64,000 nucleotides of DNA from Nonlabens sp. (GCF_018401815.1 NZ_JAGYKG010000005.1:124001-188000), one strand, 5' to 3'. Positions 1 through 9,933 are shown, counted from the stretch's first letter. The notes: a model not told the origin generated them from the letters alone. Translations and numbers: made by a program.

Positions 1-133
1 GCAACCAATAAAAATCCTGAATAAAAAAGGGAATTTAATAGAGCTCATTCAAGCAGGAAAAGAAGATAGTTTTAAAGCGTTGCTCAAAGAAGTGAAAAAA
101 TATTACTGTTGTTTTCCTAAGCTGCAAGAATGA
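1..133 (+). CDS. C-terminal end of an upstream gene, probably HD-domain phosphohydrolase
   Basis: An open frame enters from the window edge (codons begin at base 2) and ends with TGA at 131-133, giving 43 residues that end in CCFPKLQE. The stop overlaps an ATG at 130, but the better lpxD start is 157. In many Flavobacteriaceae the gene before lpxD is an HD-domain metal-dependent phosphohydrolase, and the tail is compatible with that. The HD motif itself is outside the window, so the family name rests on synteny and recollection. Confidence 0.55.
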   Translation, partial: QPIKILNKKGNLIELIQAGKEDSFKALLKEVKKYYCCFPKLQE

Positions 134-143
134 TATTAATTAG

Positions 144-151
144 TACTTTTG
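144..151 (+). promoter_or_regulatory. Candidate -7 element before lpxD
   Basis: TACTTTTG matches the Bacteroidota -7 consensus TAnnTTTG. It sits inside the stretch ATTAGTACTTTTGC, which recurs before panB at 10.78 kb. No TTG lies at the usual spacing upstream. It ends only 5 bases before the lpxD ATG, so a transcript from it would be nearly leaderless. It may also be coincidence, with lpxD read through from the HD gene. Confidence 0.35.
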
Positions 152-156
152 CTAGA

Positions 157-1170
157 ATGAAATTTACTATTAAACAGATCGCCGAAATTTTAGATGGAAC
201 CATTGAAGGAGATTCAAGTGTTGAAGTAAATAAATTGTCAAAAATAGAAGAAGGTAGTGCGGGTAGCTTAAGCTTTCTTTCTAATACCAAGTATACTTCT
301 TATATTTACAAAACACAGGCTAGTGCTGTAATTGTAAATAAGGAGTTTGCAGTGGAACAGCCCGTAAATTGTTCTTTGATTAGAGTAGAAGATGCTTACC
401 TCGCGTTTACAAAACTCTTGGAGTTTTATCAATTGTCTAAAATGAACAAGCAAGGAATTGAACAGCCTAGTTTTATTCACAATACAGCAACTTATGGAGA
501 TAACCTATATGTTGCAGCATTTAGTTACATAGGAGAACATGTGAAAATAGGAAATAATGTAAAGATTTTTTCCAACGTAACCATTGAAGATAATGTAACT
601 ATTGGAGATAACTGTATCTTACATTCGGCCGTACAAATTAAATCGGACACTATAATAGGTAATCAGGTGGTTATTAATTCGGGTAGTGTGATAGGTTCAG
701 ATGGTTTTGGGTTTGCACCTACCAAAGATGGTACTTACACCAAAATACCTCAAACAGGTAATGTAATTATTGAAGATCGTGTAGAGATAGGATCGCTTAC
801 TACTATAGATAAGGCTACTCTAGGAAGTACCATTATTAGATCGGGTGTAAAGCTTGACAATCAGATTCAAGTAGCTCACAATGTAGAGATTGGGGCTAAT
901 ACTGTAATTGCTGCTCAAACTGGAATTGCAGGGTCGAGTAAAATAGGTAGAAATTGTAAGATTGGAGGACAAGTTGGTATTGCAGGACATATAGTAATTG
1001 AAGACAATGTAAACATACAAGCGCAAAGCGGTATAGGTAAAAGACTAAAAGAAGGAACAACAGTGCAAGGTTCTCCAGCTTTTGATTATGGAGACTGGAA
1101 TAGAAGCTATGTACTATTTAAAAATTTAAGAAATATTGAATCAAGAATTTCAAATCTTGAAAAAAAATAA
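157..1170 (+). CDS. lpxD: UDP-3-O-acylglucosamine N-acyltransferase LpxD
   Basis: Third acyl-transfer step of lipid A synthesis: it adds a 3-hydroxyacyl chain from ACP to the 2-amino group of UDP-3-O-acyl-glucosamine in the cytoplasm. The 337-residue protein has the N-terminal LpxD domain (about 1-95) followed by left-handed beta-helix hexapeptide repeats. The VAHNVEIG segment carries the expected active-site His. I chose ATG 157 (MKFTIKQIAEIL) because it gives the normal LpxD N-terminus; the frame is open from ATG 130. The lpxC-fabZ start follows the stop by 6 bases, so they are cotranscribed. Confidence 0.95.
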   Translation: MKFTIKQIAEILDGTIEGDSSVEVNKLSKIEEGSAGSLSFLSNTKYTSYIYKTQASAVIVNKEFAVEQPVNCSLIRVEDAYLAFTKLLEFYQLSKMNKQGIEQPSFIHNTATYGDNLYVAAFSYIGEHVKIGNNVKIFSNVTIEDNVTIGDNCILHSAVQIKSDTIIGNQVVINSGSVIGSDGFGFAPTKDGTYTKIPQTGNVIIEDRVEIGSLTTIDKATLGSTIIRSGVKLDNQIQVAHNVEIGANTVIAAQTGIAGSSKIGRNCKIGGQVGIAGHIVIEDNVNIQAQSGIGKRLKEGTTVQGSPAFDYGDWNRSYVLFKNLRNIESRISNLEKK

Positions 1171-1176
1171 GCATAA

Positions 1177-2577
1177 ATGACGGTAACAGAATTTAAGCAA
1201 ACGACCATAAAAAATGAAGTGAATCTATCAGGGGTAGGTTTACATACTGGTAAAGAAGTAACTTTAGTTTTTAAACCAGCTCCAGATAATTATGGCTACG
1301 CTTTTCAAAGAGTAGATTTAGAAGGGAGTCCCGTAATCGAGGCATCCGCTAATTATGTGACAGATACTAAAAGAGGTACTACTCTAGACAAGAAGGGTGT
1401 ACAAATCCATACTTGTGAACACGTTCTCGCAGCTTTAGTAGGTTTAGAAATAGACAACTGTTTGATAGAAATTAACAGTAGTGAACCGCCTATTTTGGAT
1501 GGTTCATCAAAATTCTTTATTGAAGCTCTAGAAAAAGCAGGTAAAGTAGAGCTAGACCAGTTCAGAGAAGAATATGTGGTTCAAGAAAATATTTCTTACC
1601 ATGATGAAGAAACAGGTAGCGAGATTATCTTGATGCCTGCTGACTCCTATCAAATTACAACAATGGTTGATTTTGGAACTAAGGTTTTGGGAACACAAAA
1701 CGCAACACTTCATAAAATCAGTGATTTTAAAAAGGAAATTTCTAGTGCGAGAACATTTAGTTTTCTTCATGAAATTGAAATGCTTTTGGAGCATGGGCTA
1801 ATTAAAGGAGGTGACCTTAATAATGCCATAGTTTACGTCGATAAAGAACTCTCTGAAAAAACGACAGAAAGTCTTAAAAAGGCTTTTAAAAAGGATAATA
1901 TCACCATAAGGCCTAATGGGATTTTAGATAACTTAGAGCTTCATTATCCTAATGAGGCTGCAAGACACAAACTTTTAGATGTGATTGGTGACTTGGCATT
2001 GATAGGGTACAGAATCAGGGGTAAGGTGATCGCTACTAAGCCTGGGCACTTTGTCAATACACAGTTTGCTAAGAAAATGTCTAAAATCATTAAAAAGGAT
2101 ATCAAAGACAATGTACCTCAGGTAGATATACGAAAGGAACCTCTTATGGATGTGATGCAGATCATGGAGGTCTTGCCGCACCGTCCACCCTTTTTATTAA
2201 TAGATAAAATATTTGAGCTTTCTGATAGTCACGTAATTGGATTGAAGAATGTAACTATGAATGAACCCTTCTTCGTCGGACATTTTCCTGGCCAACCAGT
2301 GATGCCAGGTGTACTTATTGTAGAAGCAATGGCGCAAACTGGAGGCATCTTAGTTTTAAGTACGGTTCCTGATCCAGAAAATTATTTGACGTTTTTTATG
2401 AAAATGGATAATGTGAAGTTCAAAAGAAAGGTTTCTCCTGGGGATACCCTTATATTTAAATGTGATTTAATTTCCCCTATTAGAAGAGGTATTTGTCACA
2501 TGCAAGCTTATGCTTATGCCAATGGTATTCTTTGTGCCGAAGCTGAGTTGATGGCGCAAATTTCAAAAGTTAAATAA
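1177..2577 (+). CDS. lpxC/fabZ: Bifunctional LpxC deacetylase / FabZ dehydratase
   Basis: Fusion protein of 466 residues. The N-terminal part (about 1-305) is LpxC, the zinc deacetylase that commits UDP-3-O-acyl-GlcNAc to lipid A. It shows CEHVLAAL with Glu81 and His82, and [12 protein letters not shown] with the second zinc His and the Asp. The C-terminal part (about 320-466) is FabZ 3-hydroxyacyl-ACP dehydratase, with [11 protein letters not shown] and [10 protein letters not shown] followed by EAMAQ. This fusion is normal in Bacteroidota and links lipid A to fatty-acid elongation, because LpxA, LpxD and FabZ share 3-hydroxyacyl-ACP. The stop TAA shares its last base with the lpxA ATG. Confidence 0.96.
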   Translation: MTVTEFKQTTIKNEVNLSGVGLHTGKEVTLVFKPAPDNYGYAFQRVDLEGSPVIEASANYVTDTKRGTTLDKKGVQIHTCEHVLAALVGLEIDNCLIEINSSEPPILDGSSKFFIEALEKAGKVELDQFREEYVVQENISYHDEETGSEIILMPADSYQITTMVDFGTKVLGTQNATLHKISDFKKEISSARTFSFLHEIEMLLEHGLIKGGDLNNAIVYVDKELSEKTTESLKKAFKKDNITIRPNGILDNLELHYPNEAARHKLLDVIGDLALIGYRIRGKVIATKPGHFVNTQFAKKMSKIIKKDIKDNVPQVDIRKEPLMDVMQIMEVLPHRPPFLLIDKIFELSDSHVIGLKNVTMNEPFFVGHFPGQPVMPGVLIVEAMAQTGGILVLSTVPDPENYLTFFMKMDNVKFKRKVSPGDTLIFKCDLISPIRRGICHMQAYAYANGILCAEAELMAQISKVK

Positions 2578-3362
2578 TGAATCAACCATTAGCATACGTA
2601 CACCCGGGAGCAAAAATCGCCAAAAATGTAGTTATAGAGCCCTTTACAACTATACATAACGATGTAATTATTGAAGAAGGAACCTGGATAGGATCTAACG
2701 TAACCATTATGGAGGGTGCTCGGATAGGTAAGAATGTAAGCATTTTTCCCGGTGCTGTGATTAGCGCCATTCCTCAAGATAAAAAGTTTGAAGATGAAGA
2801 TACCGTCACGATCATAGGGGATAATACCACTATTAGAGAATGTGTAACGATCAATCGAGGTACTTCTGATAGAATGAAAACAATTATAGGTAAAAACTGC
2901 TGGATTATGGCTTATTGTCATATAGCACATGATTGTATCGTAGGAGACAATTGTATTTTTTCTAATAATAGTACTCTTGCCGGTCACATTACAGTAGGCG
3001 ATTACGTCGTTCTAGCGGGAATGGCTGCAGTTCAGCAGTTTTGTCAGATAGGTAGTCATGCATTTGTCACTGGTGGTTCTCTAGTGCGTAAAGATGTTCC
3101 TCCTTTTGTAAAAGCCGGTCGGGAACCTTTAAGTTATGTTGGGATTAACTCTGTAGGGCTTCGTAGAAGAGGTTTTGACCTAGAAAAAATAAGAGAAATT
3201 CAAGACATCTATCGCATTCTATATCAAAAAAACTACAATGTTTCTCAGGCCGTTGATATTATAGAGGCAGAAATGAGCGCAACACCTGAGCGCGACGAAA
3301 TATTAGAATTTATTAAAAACACAAAACGGGGTATCATGAGAGGGTACGTAAGTAAACAATAA
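2577..3362 (+). CDS. lpxA: UDP-GlcNAc O-acyltransferase LpxA
   Basis: First enzyme of lipid A synthesis, transferring a 3-hydroxyacyl chain from ACP to the 3-OH of UDP-GlcNAc. At 261 residues it has the normal LpxA length: about ten hexapeptide-repeat coils of left-handed beta-helix, then a helical C-terminal domain. CHIAHDC holds the catalytic His, and the SAIPQDKKF loop is typical. The start codon overlaps the lpxC-fabZ stop by one base, implying translational coupling. efp starts 3 bases after the stop. Confidence 0.95.
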   Translation: MNQPLAYVHPGAKIAKNVVIEPFTTIHNDVIIEEGTWIGSNVTIMEGARIGKNVSIFPGAVISAIPQDKKFEDEDTVTIIGDNTTIRECVTINRGTSDRMKTIIGKNCWIMAYCHIAHDCIVGDNCIFSNNSTLAGHITVGDYVVLAGMAAVQQFCQIGSHAFVTGGSLVRKDVPPFVKAGREPLSYVGINSVGLRRRGFDLEKIREIQDIYRILYQKNYNVSQAVDIIEAEMSATPERDEILEFIKNTKRGIMRGYVSKQ

Positions 3363-3365
3363 GAT

Positions 3366-3932
3366 ATGGCAAGTACAAGCGACATAAGAAAAGGATTGTG
3401 TATTCATTACAATCACGATATTTTTAAAATCATTGAGTTCCTTCACGTAAAACCAGGTAAGGGTCCAGCTTTTGTAAGAACTAAATTGAAATCGGTAACC
3501 TCTGGAAAGGTGATTGATAATACTTTTTCTGCCGGACATAAAATTGAAGAAATACGTGTAGAAACACATGCTTTTCAATTTTTATACCAAGATGGTGAAG
3601 GCTACCATTTTATGAATACAGAAACGTACGAGCAAATTATTTTGCAAGAGAACTCTTTGGACGCCCCTGGATTATTAAAAGAAGGCGAAGTGGTAAAAAT
3701 TCAAATCAATACCGAAAATGATTCTCCCTTATCTGTAGATATGCCTCAATACGTTATTCTTAAAGTTACTGCCACAGAACCAGGCCTCAAAGGCAATACA
3801 GCAACAAATGCCACTAAGCCAGCAACTGTAGAAACAGGTGCTGAAGTTAATGTGCCTTTATTTATTAATGAAGGTGATATTATTAGAATCGATACTGAAA
3901 AAGGGAATTACCACGAGAGAATGAAGCAATAA
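3366..3932 (+). CDS. efp: Elongation factor P
   Basis: EF-P, 188 residues, relieves ribosome stalling at consecutive prolines. The three-barrel organisation is visible: an N-terminal KOW-like domain to about 63, then two OB domains. The loop tip is KPGKGPAF with Lys32 at the position that is modified in other bacteria; I saw no EpmA-like gene in the window. It lies inside the lipid A operon, 3 bases after lpxA and directly abutting the next gene. Confidence 0.95.
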   Translation: MASTSDIRKGLCIHYNHDIFKIIEFLHVKPGKGPAFVRTKLKSVTSGKVIDNTFSAGHKIEEIRVETHAFQFLYQDGEGYHFMNTETYEQIILQENSLDAPGLLKEGEVVKIQINTENDSPLSVDMPQYVILKVTATEPGLKGNTATNATKPATVETGAEVNVPLFINEGDIIRIDTEKGNYHERMKQ

Positions 3933-4874
3933 GTGAAATTCCCTAAACCATACCAACTGTCGGAGATAGCTTCAATGATCAACTGTGATTATGTAGGAGA
4001 AGACCATTTTCCTGTGCTGGGAATGAATGAAATTCATGTGGTCACCCCGGGCGATATTGTTTTTGTGGATCATCCCAAATATTACGAAAAGGCTTTGCAA
4101 AGTGATGCTACAATTGTGTTGATCAATAAGCAAGTGGAGTGTCCCAAAGGCAAGGCATTACTCATTTCAGAAGATCCATTTAGAGATTTTAATCAACTCG
4201 CGATGTATTTTTTTCCTTTTCTCGCTTTCGCGAAAGCGCAACTTCCTAAAAGTATAGGTGTACATTCCCACATTCATCCTAGCGCTGCAATAGGTAGGGA
4301 TGTAGTAATAGGAAATCATACCATTATCCATGCCAACGTGACTATAGGTGATCGAACTGTCATCGGAGATCACGTGATCATTAATGCTGGTGTGGTTTTA
4401 GGTGGGGACGCTTTTTATTACAAACGACGCGCAGATGGTTATGATAAATTATTAAGTAGCGGGCGTGTAGTAATTGAAGATCATGTAGAGCTTGGAGCTA
4501 ATACCACTATAGACCGAGGTGTTACGGGAGATACAACAATAGGTTATGGAAGTAAACTCGACAACCAAGTGCAAATCGGACACGATACTGTTTTAGGTAA
4601 ACACGTACTTATTGCTAGTCAAACAGGTATTGCCGGTTGTGTAGTGATAGAAGACGAGGTGACTATTTGGGGGCAAGTAGGGATTACCAGCGGTGTAACT
4701 ATAGGGAAGAAAGCGGTTATTTCTGCCAAGTCAGGAGTAAGTAAATCACTGGAAGGGAATAAAAATTATTTTGGTATTCCTGCTGATGATTTTAGAAGTA
4801 AGTATAAAGAAATAGCAGCTATTAAACAAATACCCGAAGCCTTAGAGCTTCTTAAAAAAATAATTAAACGCTAG
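3933..4874 (+). CDS. Second LpxD-like N-acyltransferase
   Basis: A paralogue of the lpxD gene 3 kb upstream: 313 residues with an N-terminal LpxD-like domain (to about 105) and hexapeptide beta-helix repeats. It keeps GSKLDNQVQIGHDTVLG with the His at the LpxD active-site position. It starts with GTG immediately after the efp stop. The two domains are joined by a segment FLAFAKAQLPK that contains a copy of the dispersed palindrome. The acceptor is unknown: it could be a second lipid A acyltransferase or act on another UDP-amino sugar. The usual database name would be UDP-3-O-(3-hydroxymyristoyl)glucosamine N-acyltransferase. Confidence 0.85.
   Translation: MKFPKPYQLSEIASMINCDYVGEDHFPVLGMNEIHVVTPGDIVFVDHPKYYEKALQSDATIVLINKQVECPKGKALLISEDPFRDFNQLAMYFFPFLAFAKAQLPKSIGVHSHIHPSAAIGRDVVIGNHTIIHANVTIGDRTVIGDHVIINAGVVLGGDAFYYKRRADGYDKLLSSGRVVIEDHVELGANTTIDRGVTGDTTIGYGSKLDNQVQIGHDTVLGKHVLIASQTGIAGCVVIEDEVTIWGQVGITSGVTIGKKAVISAKSGVSKSLEGNKNYFGIPADDFRSKYKEIAAIKQIPEALELLKKIIKR
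4224..4237. repeat. Dispersed palindrome copy 1 (in CDS)
   Basis: Exact GCTTTCGCGAAAGC, extended by C/G to a 16-bp palindrome. It is read as AFAKA in the linker between the two domains of the second LpxD-like protein. Confidence 0.9.
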
Positions 4875-4960
4875 TTGATATTTAACGAAAAGATAGAATA
4901 TAATTTTAGGTTAACATTTCATTCTTACCTAGTTTAGCGCTCAATAAAAAAATTTTACAA

Positions 4961-5335
4961 ATGGCTGCCTCAGCAAAGAAAATAGTGAAAAAATTTTTAG
5001 ATTCTGACGTGTTTGTTAATGTTGAAAAATTTGATCATTACATACATAAAGGCTTTCAAATGCACTGGCATGCAAGTTCTGGTTACAGAGAGTTTGATTA
5101 CGATGAGTACTACAGATTATGCCAGTCTACAGCTGCCTCATACGAAAGCATGAGGTCTGAGGTAACGCACATGATCAGTGATAAAAAAGAAGTAACCGCT
5201 AGATTTACGGTCTATGTAAGAACAATTGAAAACCCAAGAGAAGAAATTCCGGTAGGATACTTTATTTCTATCTTTAAGTTAGAGGATGATAAAATAATAG
5301 AGGTGCATCAAAGCAGCCACCCATCACAAGTTTAA
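4961..5335 (+). CDS. NTF2/SnoaL-like small protein
   Basis: 124 residues with the alpha+beta pattern of the nuclear transport factor 2-like fold: an N-terminal helix (KKIVKKFLDSDVF), a central region rich in aromatics and His (MHWHASSGYREFDYDEYY) and C-terminal strands ending IIEVHQSSHPS. There is no signal peptide, so it should be cytoplasmic. Members of this fold include small isomerases, hydrolases and binding proteins, and the substrate cannot be told here. It lies 86 bases after the LpxD-like gene and 31 before sucD. Confidence 0.7.
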   Translation: MAASAKKIVKKFLDSDVFVNVEKFDHYIHKGFQMHWHASSGYREFDYDEYYRLCQSTAASYESMRSEVTHMISDKKEVTARFTVYVRTIENPREEIPVGYFISIFKLEDDKIIEVHQSSHPSQV

Positions 5336-5366
5336 ATATAAGATTACTCCATATAAATTATAAACA

Positions 5367-6239
5367 ATGAGCGTTTTAGTAAACAAAGATTCTAAAATTA
5401 TAGTACAAGGTTTTACCGGTAGTGAAGGTACCTTTCACGCAGGTCAAATGATCGATTACGGTACCAATGTAGTAGGTGGTGTAACCCCAGGCAAAGGAGG
5501 GCAAGAACATTTAGGAAAACCAGTTTTTAATACTGTTCAAGAAGCAGTAGATAAAGCAGGAGCCGATGTCAGCATCATTTTTGTACCCCCAGCTTTTGCT
5601 GCAGACGCTATTAAAGAAGCTGCAGATGCTGGTATTAAAGTTATTATTACCATTACAGAAGGTATTCCAGTTGCCGACATGGTTCAAGTGGCAGATTATA
5701 TCAAGGATATAGATTGTCGTTTAGTAGGTCCTAACTGCCCTGGAGTTATCACTCCTGGTGAAGCAAAAGTAGGGATCATGCCAGGTTTTGTATTTAAAAA
5801 AGGAAAAGTAGGTATTGTTTCTAAATCAGGAACGCTTACTTATGAAGCCTCTGACCAAGTTGTAAAACAAGGTTACGGTATTTCAACTGCCATAGGTATT
5901 GGTGGGGATCCAATTATAGGAACAACTACTAAAGAAGCGGTGGAACTTTTTATGAATGACCCAGAAACAGAAGCTATCGTTATGATAGGTGAAATAGGTG
6001 GGCAGTTAGAAGCTGACGCAGCTCATTGGATCAAAGCTACTGGTAATAAAAAACCTGTGATAGGTTTTATCGCTGGTGAAACCGCTCCTGCAGGTCGTAC
6101 TATGGGACACGCTGGTGCCATCGTAGGCGGGTCTGAAGATACTGCTCAAGCTAAAAAAGCGATCATGAAAGAATGTGGAATTCACGTCGTAGATTCCCCA
6201 GCTGAAATCGGTAAGAAAGTTGCCGAAGTACTAGGATAA
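5367..6239 (+). CDS. sucD: Succinate--CoA ligase alpha subunit
   Basis: Alpha subunit of succinyl-CoA synthetase, which makes ATP or GTP from succinyl-CoA in the TCA cycle. At 290 residues it has the normal length. The N-terminal CoA-binding Rossmann domain starts with [13 protein letters not shown], and the ligase domain carries the phospho-His at residue 248 in [10 protein letters not shown]. The beta subunit gene sucC is not in the window; the subunits are often unlinked in Flavobacteriaceae. Confidence 0.96.
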   Translation: MSVLVNKDSKIIVQGFTGSEGTFHAGQMIDYGTNVVGGVTPGKGGQEHLGKPVFNTVQEAVDKAGADVSIIFVPPAFAADAIKEAADAGIKVIITITEGIPVADMVQVADYIKDIDCRLVGPNCPGVITPGEAKVGIMPGFVFKKGKVGIVSKSGTLTYEASDQVVKQGYGISTAIGIGGDPIIGTTTKEAVELFMNDPETEAIVMIGEIGGQLEADAAHWIKATGNKKPVIGFIAGETAPAGRTMGHAGAIVGGSEDTAQAKKAIMKECGIHVVDSPAEIGKKVAEVLG

Positions 6240-6308
6240 ATGCAACAAAAACTAGAATATGTATCAATGATCTGATAGGTGTTCTAAATGGTATAAATCA
6301 ACCTAATT

Positions 6309-7055
6309 ATGAAACTATTACAAGGTAAAAACGTAATTATAACTGGCGCCAGTCGTGGTATTGGTAAAGGTATTGCTGAAGTATTTGCAAAACACGGAGC
6401 AAACATCGCTTTTACGTATGCGAGTTCTGAAGGTCCAGCCTTAGAGTTAGAAAAGGAACTTATCGCTCTAGGAGTTAAAGCAAAGGCGTATAAGAGTAAT
6501 GCAGCCGATTTTAAGCAGTCCCAAGAACTTATTGATGCGGTAACTAAAGATTTTGACAGCATTGATGTGTTGATCAATAATGCGGGTATCACCAAGGATA
6601 ATCTCTTGATGAGAATGAGTGAAGATGATTTTGACCAAGTCATTCAAGTCAACTTAAAGTCTGTTTTTAATATGACTAAAGCAGTACAACGCACCATGTT
6701 AAAGCAACGCTGCGGAAGCATTGTTAATATGAGCAGTATTGTTGGGGTGAAAGGTAATGCTGGACAGACTAATTATGCAGCAAGTAAAGCAGGAATAATA
6801 GGTTTTAGTAAATCGATCGCTTTAGAATTAGGGTCTCGTAATATACGTTGTAACGCTATTGCACCAGGTTTTATCGAAACAGAAATGACAGATGCGCTTA
6901 ATGAAGAAACAGTACAAGGCTGGAGAAATGCCATCCCGTTGAAACGAGGTGGCACTCCAGAAGATGTTGCAAATGCCTGCGTATTCCTTGCTAGTGACCT
7001 CTCATCTTATATTACTGGTCAAACGTTACACGTAGATGGCGGAATGTTAACTTAA
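6309..7055 (+). CDS. fabG: 3-oxoacyl-ACP reductase FabG
   Basis: NADPH-dependent ketoreductase of fatty-acid elongation, a short-chain dehydrogenase of 248 residues. It has the cofactor motif TGASRGIG at about residue 12, NNAG, the catalytic Ser in VNMSSIVG and YAASK (Tyr-x3-Lys), and ends in the usual HVDGGM. It starts 69 bases after sucD, and the membrane protein gene follows after 9 bases, so the three are probably one transcript. Confidence 0.93.
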   Translation: MKLLQGKNVIITGASRGIGKGIAEVFAKHGANIAFTYASSEGPALELEKELIALGVKAKAYKSNAADFKQSQELIDAVTKDFDSIDVLINNAGITKDNLLMRMSEDDFDQVIQVNLKSVFNMTKAVQRTMLKQRCGSIVNMSSIVGVKGNAGQTNYAASKAGIIGFSKSIALELGSRNIRCNAIAPGFIETEMTDALNEETVQGWRNAIPLKRGGTPEDVANACVFLASDLSSYITGQTLHVDGGMLT

Positions 7056-7064
7056 AAAAAAATC

Positions 7065-9083
7065 ATGACCGTATTTTGGATCTTTATTGCTGCAGTAGTA
7101 GCTGCTTTAATAGCTCTTTTTCAATACGGTTATATAGGTGCTTCTAAAAACACCATAAGAAAACCGTGGTTTGCGCTATTGCGCTTTATCACGGTTTTTT
7201 GTATTTTATTGTTATTAATATCCCCGAGATTTGACTCTAAAACTTATGAATCTATTTTACCGCAATTGGTAATTATGGTTGATAATTCTAAATCTATTGA
7301 CTATTTAGAGGCATCGCCTAGAATTCAAAAAGACTTACAAGTATTACAAGAAAATAAGGCGCTTAATTCAAAATTTGAGATGCAAGTCTTCCAGTTTTCA
7401 AACGCTATTCAACCTTTTGATTCCCTAAGTTTTGATCAACCTGATACGGATTTAAATAAAGCGATTGAACAACCTCAGAAACTTTTTAAAGACCGAAATA
7501 AAGCTATCGTTATTCTTACAGATGGACATCAAACTACTGGAAGTAGCTATGCGTATGCTTCAGTAGGTGATAAAACAAGTTTGTATCCAGTCATTTATGG
7601 GGATACGACCTCTTATGCTGATGTACAGATCTCCAATATAAATGTGAATAGGTATTCCTATCTCAACAATGAGTTTCCAGTGGAGGTATTTCTAGCCTAT
7701 GAAGGCACTGAAGAGGTTACTTTAAACCTCACAGTAACTCAAGGAAATATAACACTACATGAACAAACATTTTCTTTTAACGCAAAACAACGAGCTGCGA
7801 CTGCCAGTTTTAACTTAACGAGTACTTCTGTGGGGACACAATCAATGCGTGCAAGTATAGAAAGCTTATCGGGGGAGAAAAACACCAAAAATAATTATCG
7901 AAGTTTTGCAGTAGAGGTTATTGATCAACAAACCAATGTGCTTATTTTAAGCGACCAACTGCATCCAGACATCGGAGTGCTCAAGAAAGCGATTGAATCG
8001 AACCAGCAACGTAAGGTAAGCATCAAGAACACCGCAGATAATTATGATTTGAATGAATACAACTTGATAGTGATGTATGGTGTGAGTTCCGCTTTCGCGA
8101 AAGCGTTTACTCAAATAGAGCAGATGAATAAAAATACTTGGATCATCACCGGAGCAGTTCCTGATTGGAATTATTTAAATGCCAATAACTTGGCATTTCA
8201 AATAGAGGCAAGCAGTGAATACGATGAAGCACAACCCATTCTCCATGACGCCTATGCTACTTTTAATTTAGAGCAACTTAATTTTGATGATTATCCTCCC
8301 GTAAAGGTTCCTTTTGGCGATTTGGTATTCAATACCAATGCAGCGGTGCTTTTTTATAAACAAATAGGAGGGGTCCCGACCACACAACCTATATGGTTTA
8401 CCTATGAAAATGCCGATTCTAAGCATGCGGTCACGTTAGCGAGTGGTTTATGGAGGTGGAGAGGCCAAAGTTTTCTTAATAATAAAGACTTTAAAAATTT
8501 TGATGACCTAGTAAGTAGTCAAGTTCAGTATCTTGCAAGTAATAAAAATAGAAATCGGTTAGAAGTTTCTTATGAATCTTTTTATTATCAGAATAATGCT
8601 ATTAACTTGAATGCTCAATACCTCGACAAGAATTATGAGTTTGAAGATAATGGGATTATAAACATGGTCTTAAGTAATAAAAAAACGCAAGAAACACTTA
8701 TAAGGCCTTTTGTATTGAAAGGTAATACCTATACAGTGGACTTAAGTGGTTTAAGCGCTGGAGATTATGTGTTTAAGGTTCAAGTAGAGAATGACTCATT
8801 ATCTCGTTCTGGATTTTTTAGTATTTTAGATTTTGATATAGAGATGCAACAAGTAACTGCTAGCGATGTTGGCATGAAAAAGTTAGTTGGGCCTTCAAAT
8901 GTGTTTTATCAAGGACAGATGGAGCAATTGATCGTTCAATTAAATAGTGACCCATTATTACATACAGTAGAAAGAGCAACTATAAAGCAAAACAGTTTAA
9001 TTGACTGGAAGGCAGTGTTGATGGTGATTCTTTTATTGTTGGGTGTAGAGTGGTTTTTAAGGAAATATAACGGATTAGTTTAA
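7065..9083 (+). CDS. Membrane protein with von Willebrand factor A domain
   Basis: 672 residues. Two transmembrane helices lie near the N-terminus (about 4-24 and 35-53) and one at the C-terminus (about 646-664), which places the large middle part in the periplasm. A VWA-type MIDAS motif is visible at about 73-77 (VDNSKS) with TDGHQTTGSS further on. VWA domains mediate metal-dependent protein contacts. The role is unknown; proteins of this kind occur throughout Bacteroidota. The segment SSAFAKAFT is encoded by a copy of the dispersed palindrome. The band-7 gene follows after 11 bases. Confidence 0.8.
   Translation: MTVFWIFIAAVVAALIALFQYGYIGASKNTIRKPWFALLRFITVFCILLLLISPRFDSKTYESILPQLVIMVDNSKSIDYLEASPRIQKDLQVLQENKALNSKFEMQVFQFSNAIQPFDSLSFDQPDTDLNKAIEQPQKLFKDRNKAIVILTDGHQTTGSSYAYASVGDKTSLYPVIYGDTTSYADVQISNINVNRYSYLNNEFPVEVFLAYEGTEEVTLNLTVTQGNITLHEQTFSFNAKQRAATASFNLTSTSVGTQSMRASIESLSGEKNTKNNYRSFAVEVIDQQTNVLILSDQLHPDIGVLKKAIESNQQRKVSIKNTADNYDLNEYNLIVMYGVSSAFAKAFTQIEQMNKNTWIITGAVPDWNYLNANNLAFQIEASSEYDEAQPILHDAYATFNLEQLNFDDYPPVKVPFGDLVFNTNAAVLFYKQIGGVPTTQPIWFTYENADSKHAVTLASGLWRWRGQSFLNNKDFKNFDDLVSSQVQYLASNKNRNRLEVSYESFYYQNNAINLNAQYLDKNYEFEDNGIINMVLSNKKTQETLIRPFVLKGNTYTVDLSGLSAGDYVFKVQVENDSLSRSGFFSILDFDIEMQQVTASDVGMKKLVGPSNVFYQGQMEQLIVQLNSDPLLHTVERATIKQNSLIDWKAVLMVILLLLGVEWFLRKYNGLV
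8091..8104. repeat. Dispersed palindrome copy 2 (in CDS)
   Basis: Exact GCTTTCGCGAAAGC with C/G flanks (16-bp palindrome), read as AFAKA inside the VWA-domain membrane protein. Confidence 0.9.
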
Positions 9084-9094
9084 AAAAGAGAATT

Positions 9095-9910
9095 ATGCAA
9101 AAATTACCCAAAGCAGCAGTATTTACCTTAGTAGGTTTAGTTATACTGGCAATTATTATTATCAAAAGTTCAGTTGTTATTGAATCTGGACAAGCAGGTG
9201 TCTTGTTTAAAACACTAGACAAAGGTGTAGATAGAGAAAACACTTATGGTGAAGGATTTCACATTATTGCACCTTGGAATGAAATGATCATTTATCCAGT
9301 AAGGCAACTTTCTATAAGTGATAAAATGAGAGTACTTTCAGTAAACGGTCTGGAAGTAACTGTAGATGGAACCGTATGGTACCAACCAGAATACAGCAAA
9401 TTACCTTACTTACACCAAGAAAAAGGGCGTAATTATGAGTCTGCTATTCTCGCTCCAGCCATAAGTGCTGCAGCTAGAAGTGTGGTAGGACGTTATACCC
9501 CAGAACAATTGTATTCCAGTAAACGGGATGTCATTCAAAACGAAATTCTTGAAGAGGTACAAATAGAATTAGGTGCTCAATACATCCAAGTGAACAGAGT
9601 ACTGGTTGAGGATGTCACGTTACCGATTAAAATTAAAGAGGCTATCGAGCGCAAATTGCGTCAGGAACAAGAGTCCTTAGAATATGAATTTCGCTTAACT
9701 AAGGCAGCTAAAGAAGCTGAAAGACAAAGAATAGACGCAGAAGGAAAAGCAGTAGCCAACAAAATTCTTAGTGCCTCTTTAACCGATAAAATTTTAACTG
9801 AAAAAGGGATTGAAGCTACTTTAGAATTGGCTAAATCTCCTAATTCCAAAGTCATTGTAATTGGTGGCGGTGAAAACGGTGGTTTACCTATCATACTAGG
9901 CAATCAGTAA
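9095..9910 (+). CDS. Band-7/prohibitin family membrane protein
   Basis: 271 residues: an N-terminal membrane anchor (about 8-27), then an SPFH/band-7 domain (about 30-200) beginning ESGQAGVLFKTLDKG, and a helical segment rich in Ala, Glu and Lys (about 190-235) typical of prohibitin-like oligomers. The family forms membrane-associated rings that organise or protect inner-membrane proteins. It is the last gene of the sucD-fabG-VWA run and is followed by a strong terminator at 9934. Confidence 0.9.
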   Translation: MQKLPKAAVFTLVGLVILAIIIIKSSVVIESGQAGVLFKTLDKGVDRENTYGEGFHIIAPWNEMIIYPVRQLSISDKMRVLSVNGLEVTVDGTVWYQPEYSKLPYLHQEKGRNYESAILAPAISAAARSVVGRYTPEQLYSSKRDVIQNEILEEVQIELGAQYIQVNRVLVEDVTLPIKIKEAIERKLRQEQESLEYEFRLTKAAKEAERQRIDAEGKAVANKILSASLTDKILTEKGIEATLELAKSPNSKVIVIGGGENGGLPIILGNQ

Positions 9911-9933
9911 AACATTTCGATTTTAATACATTT

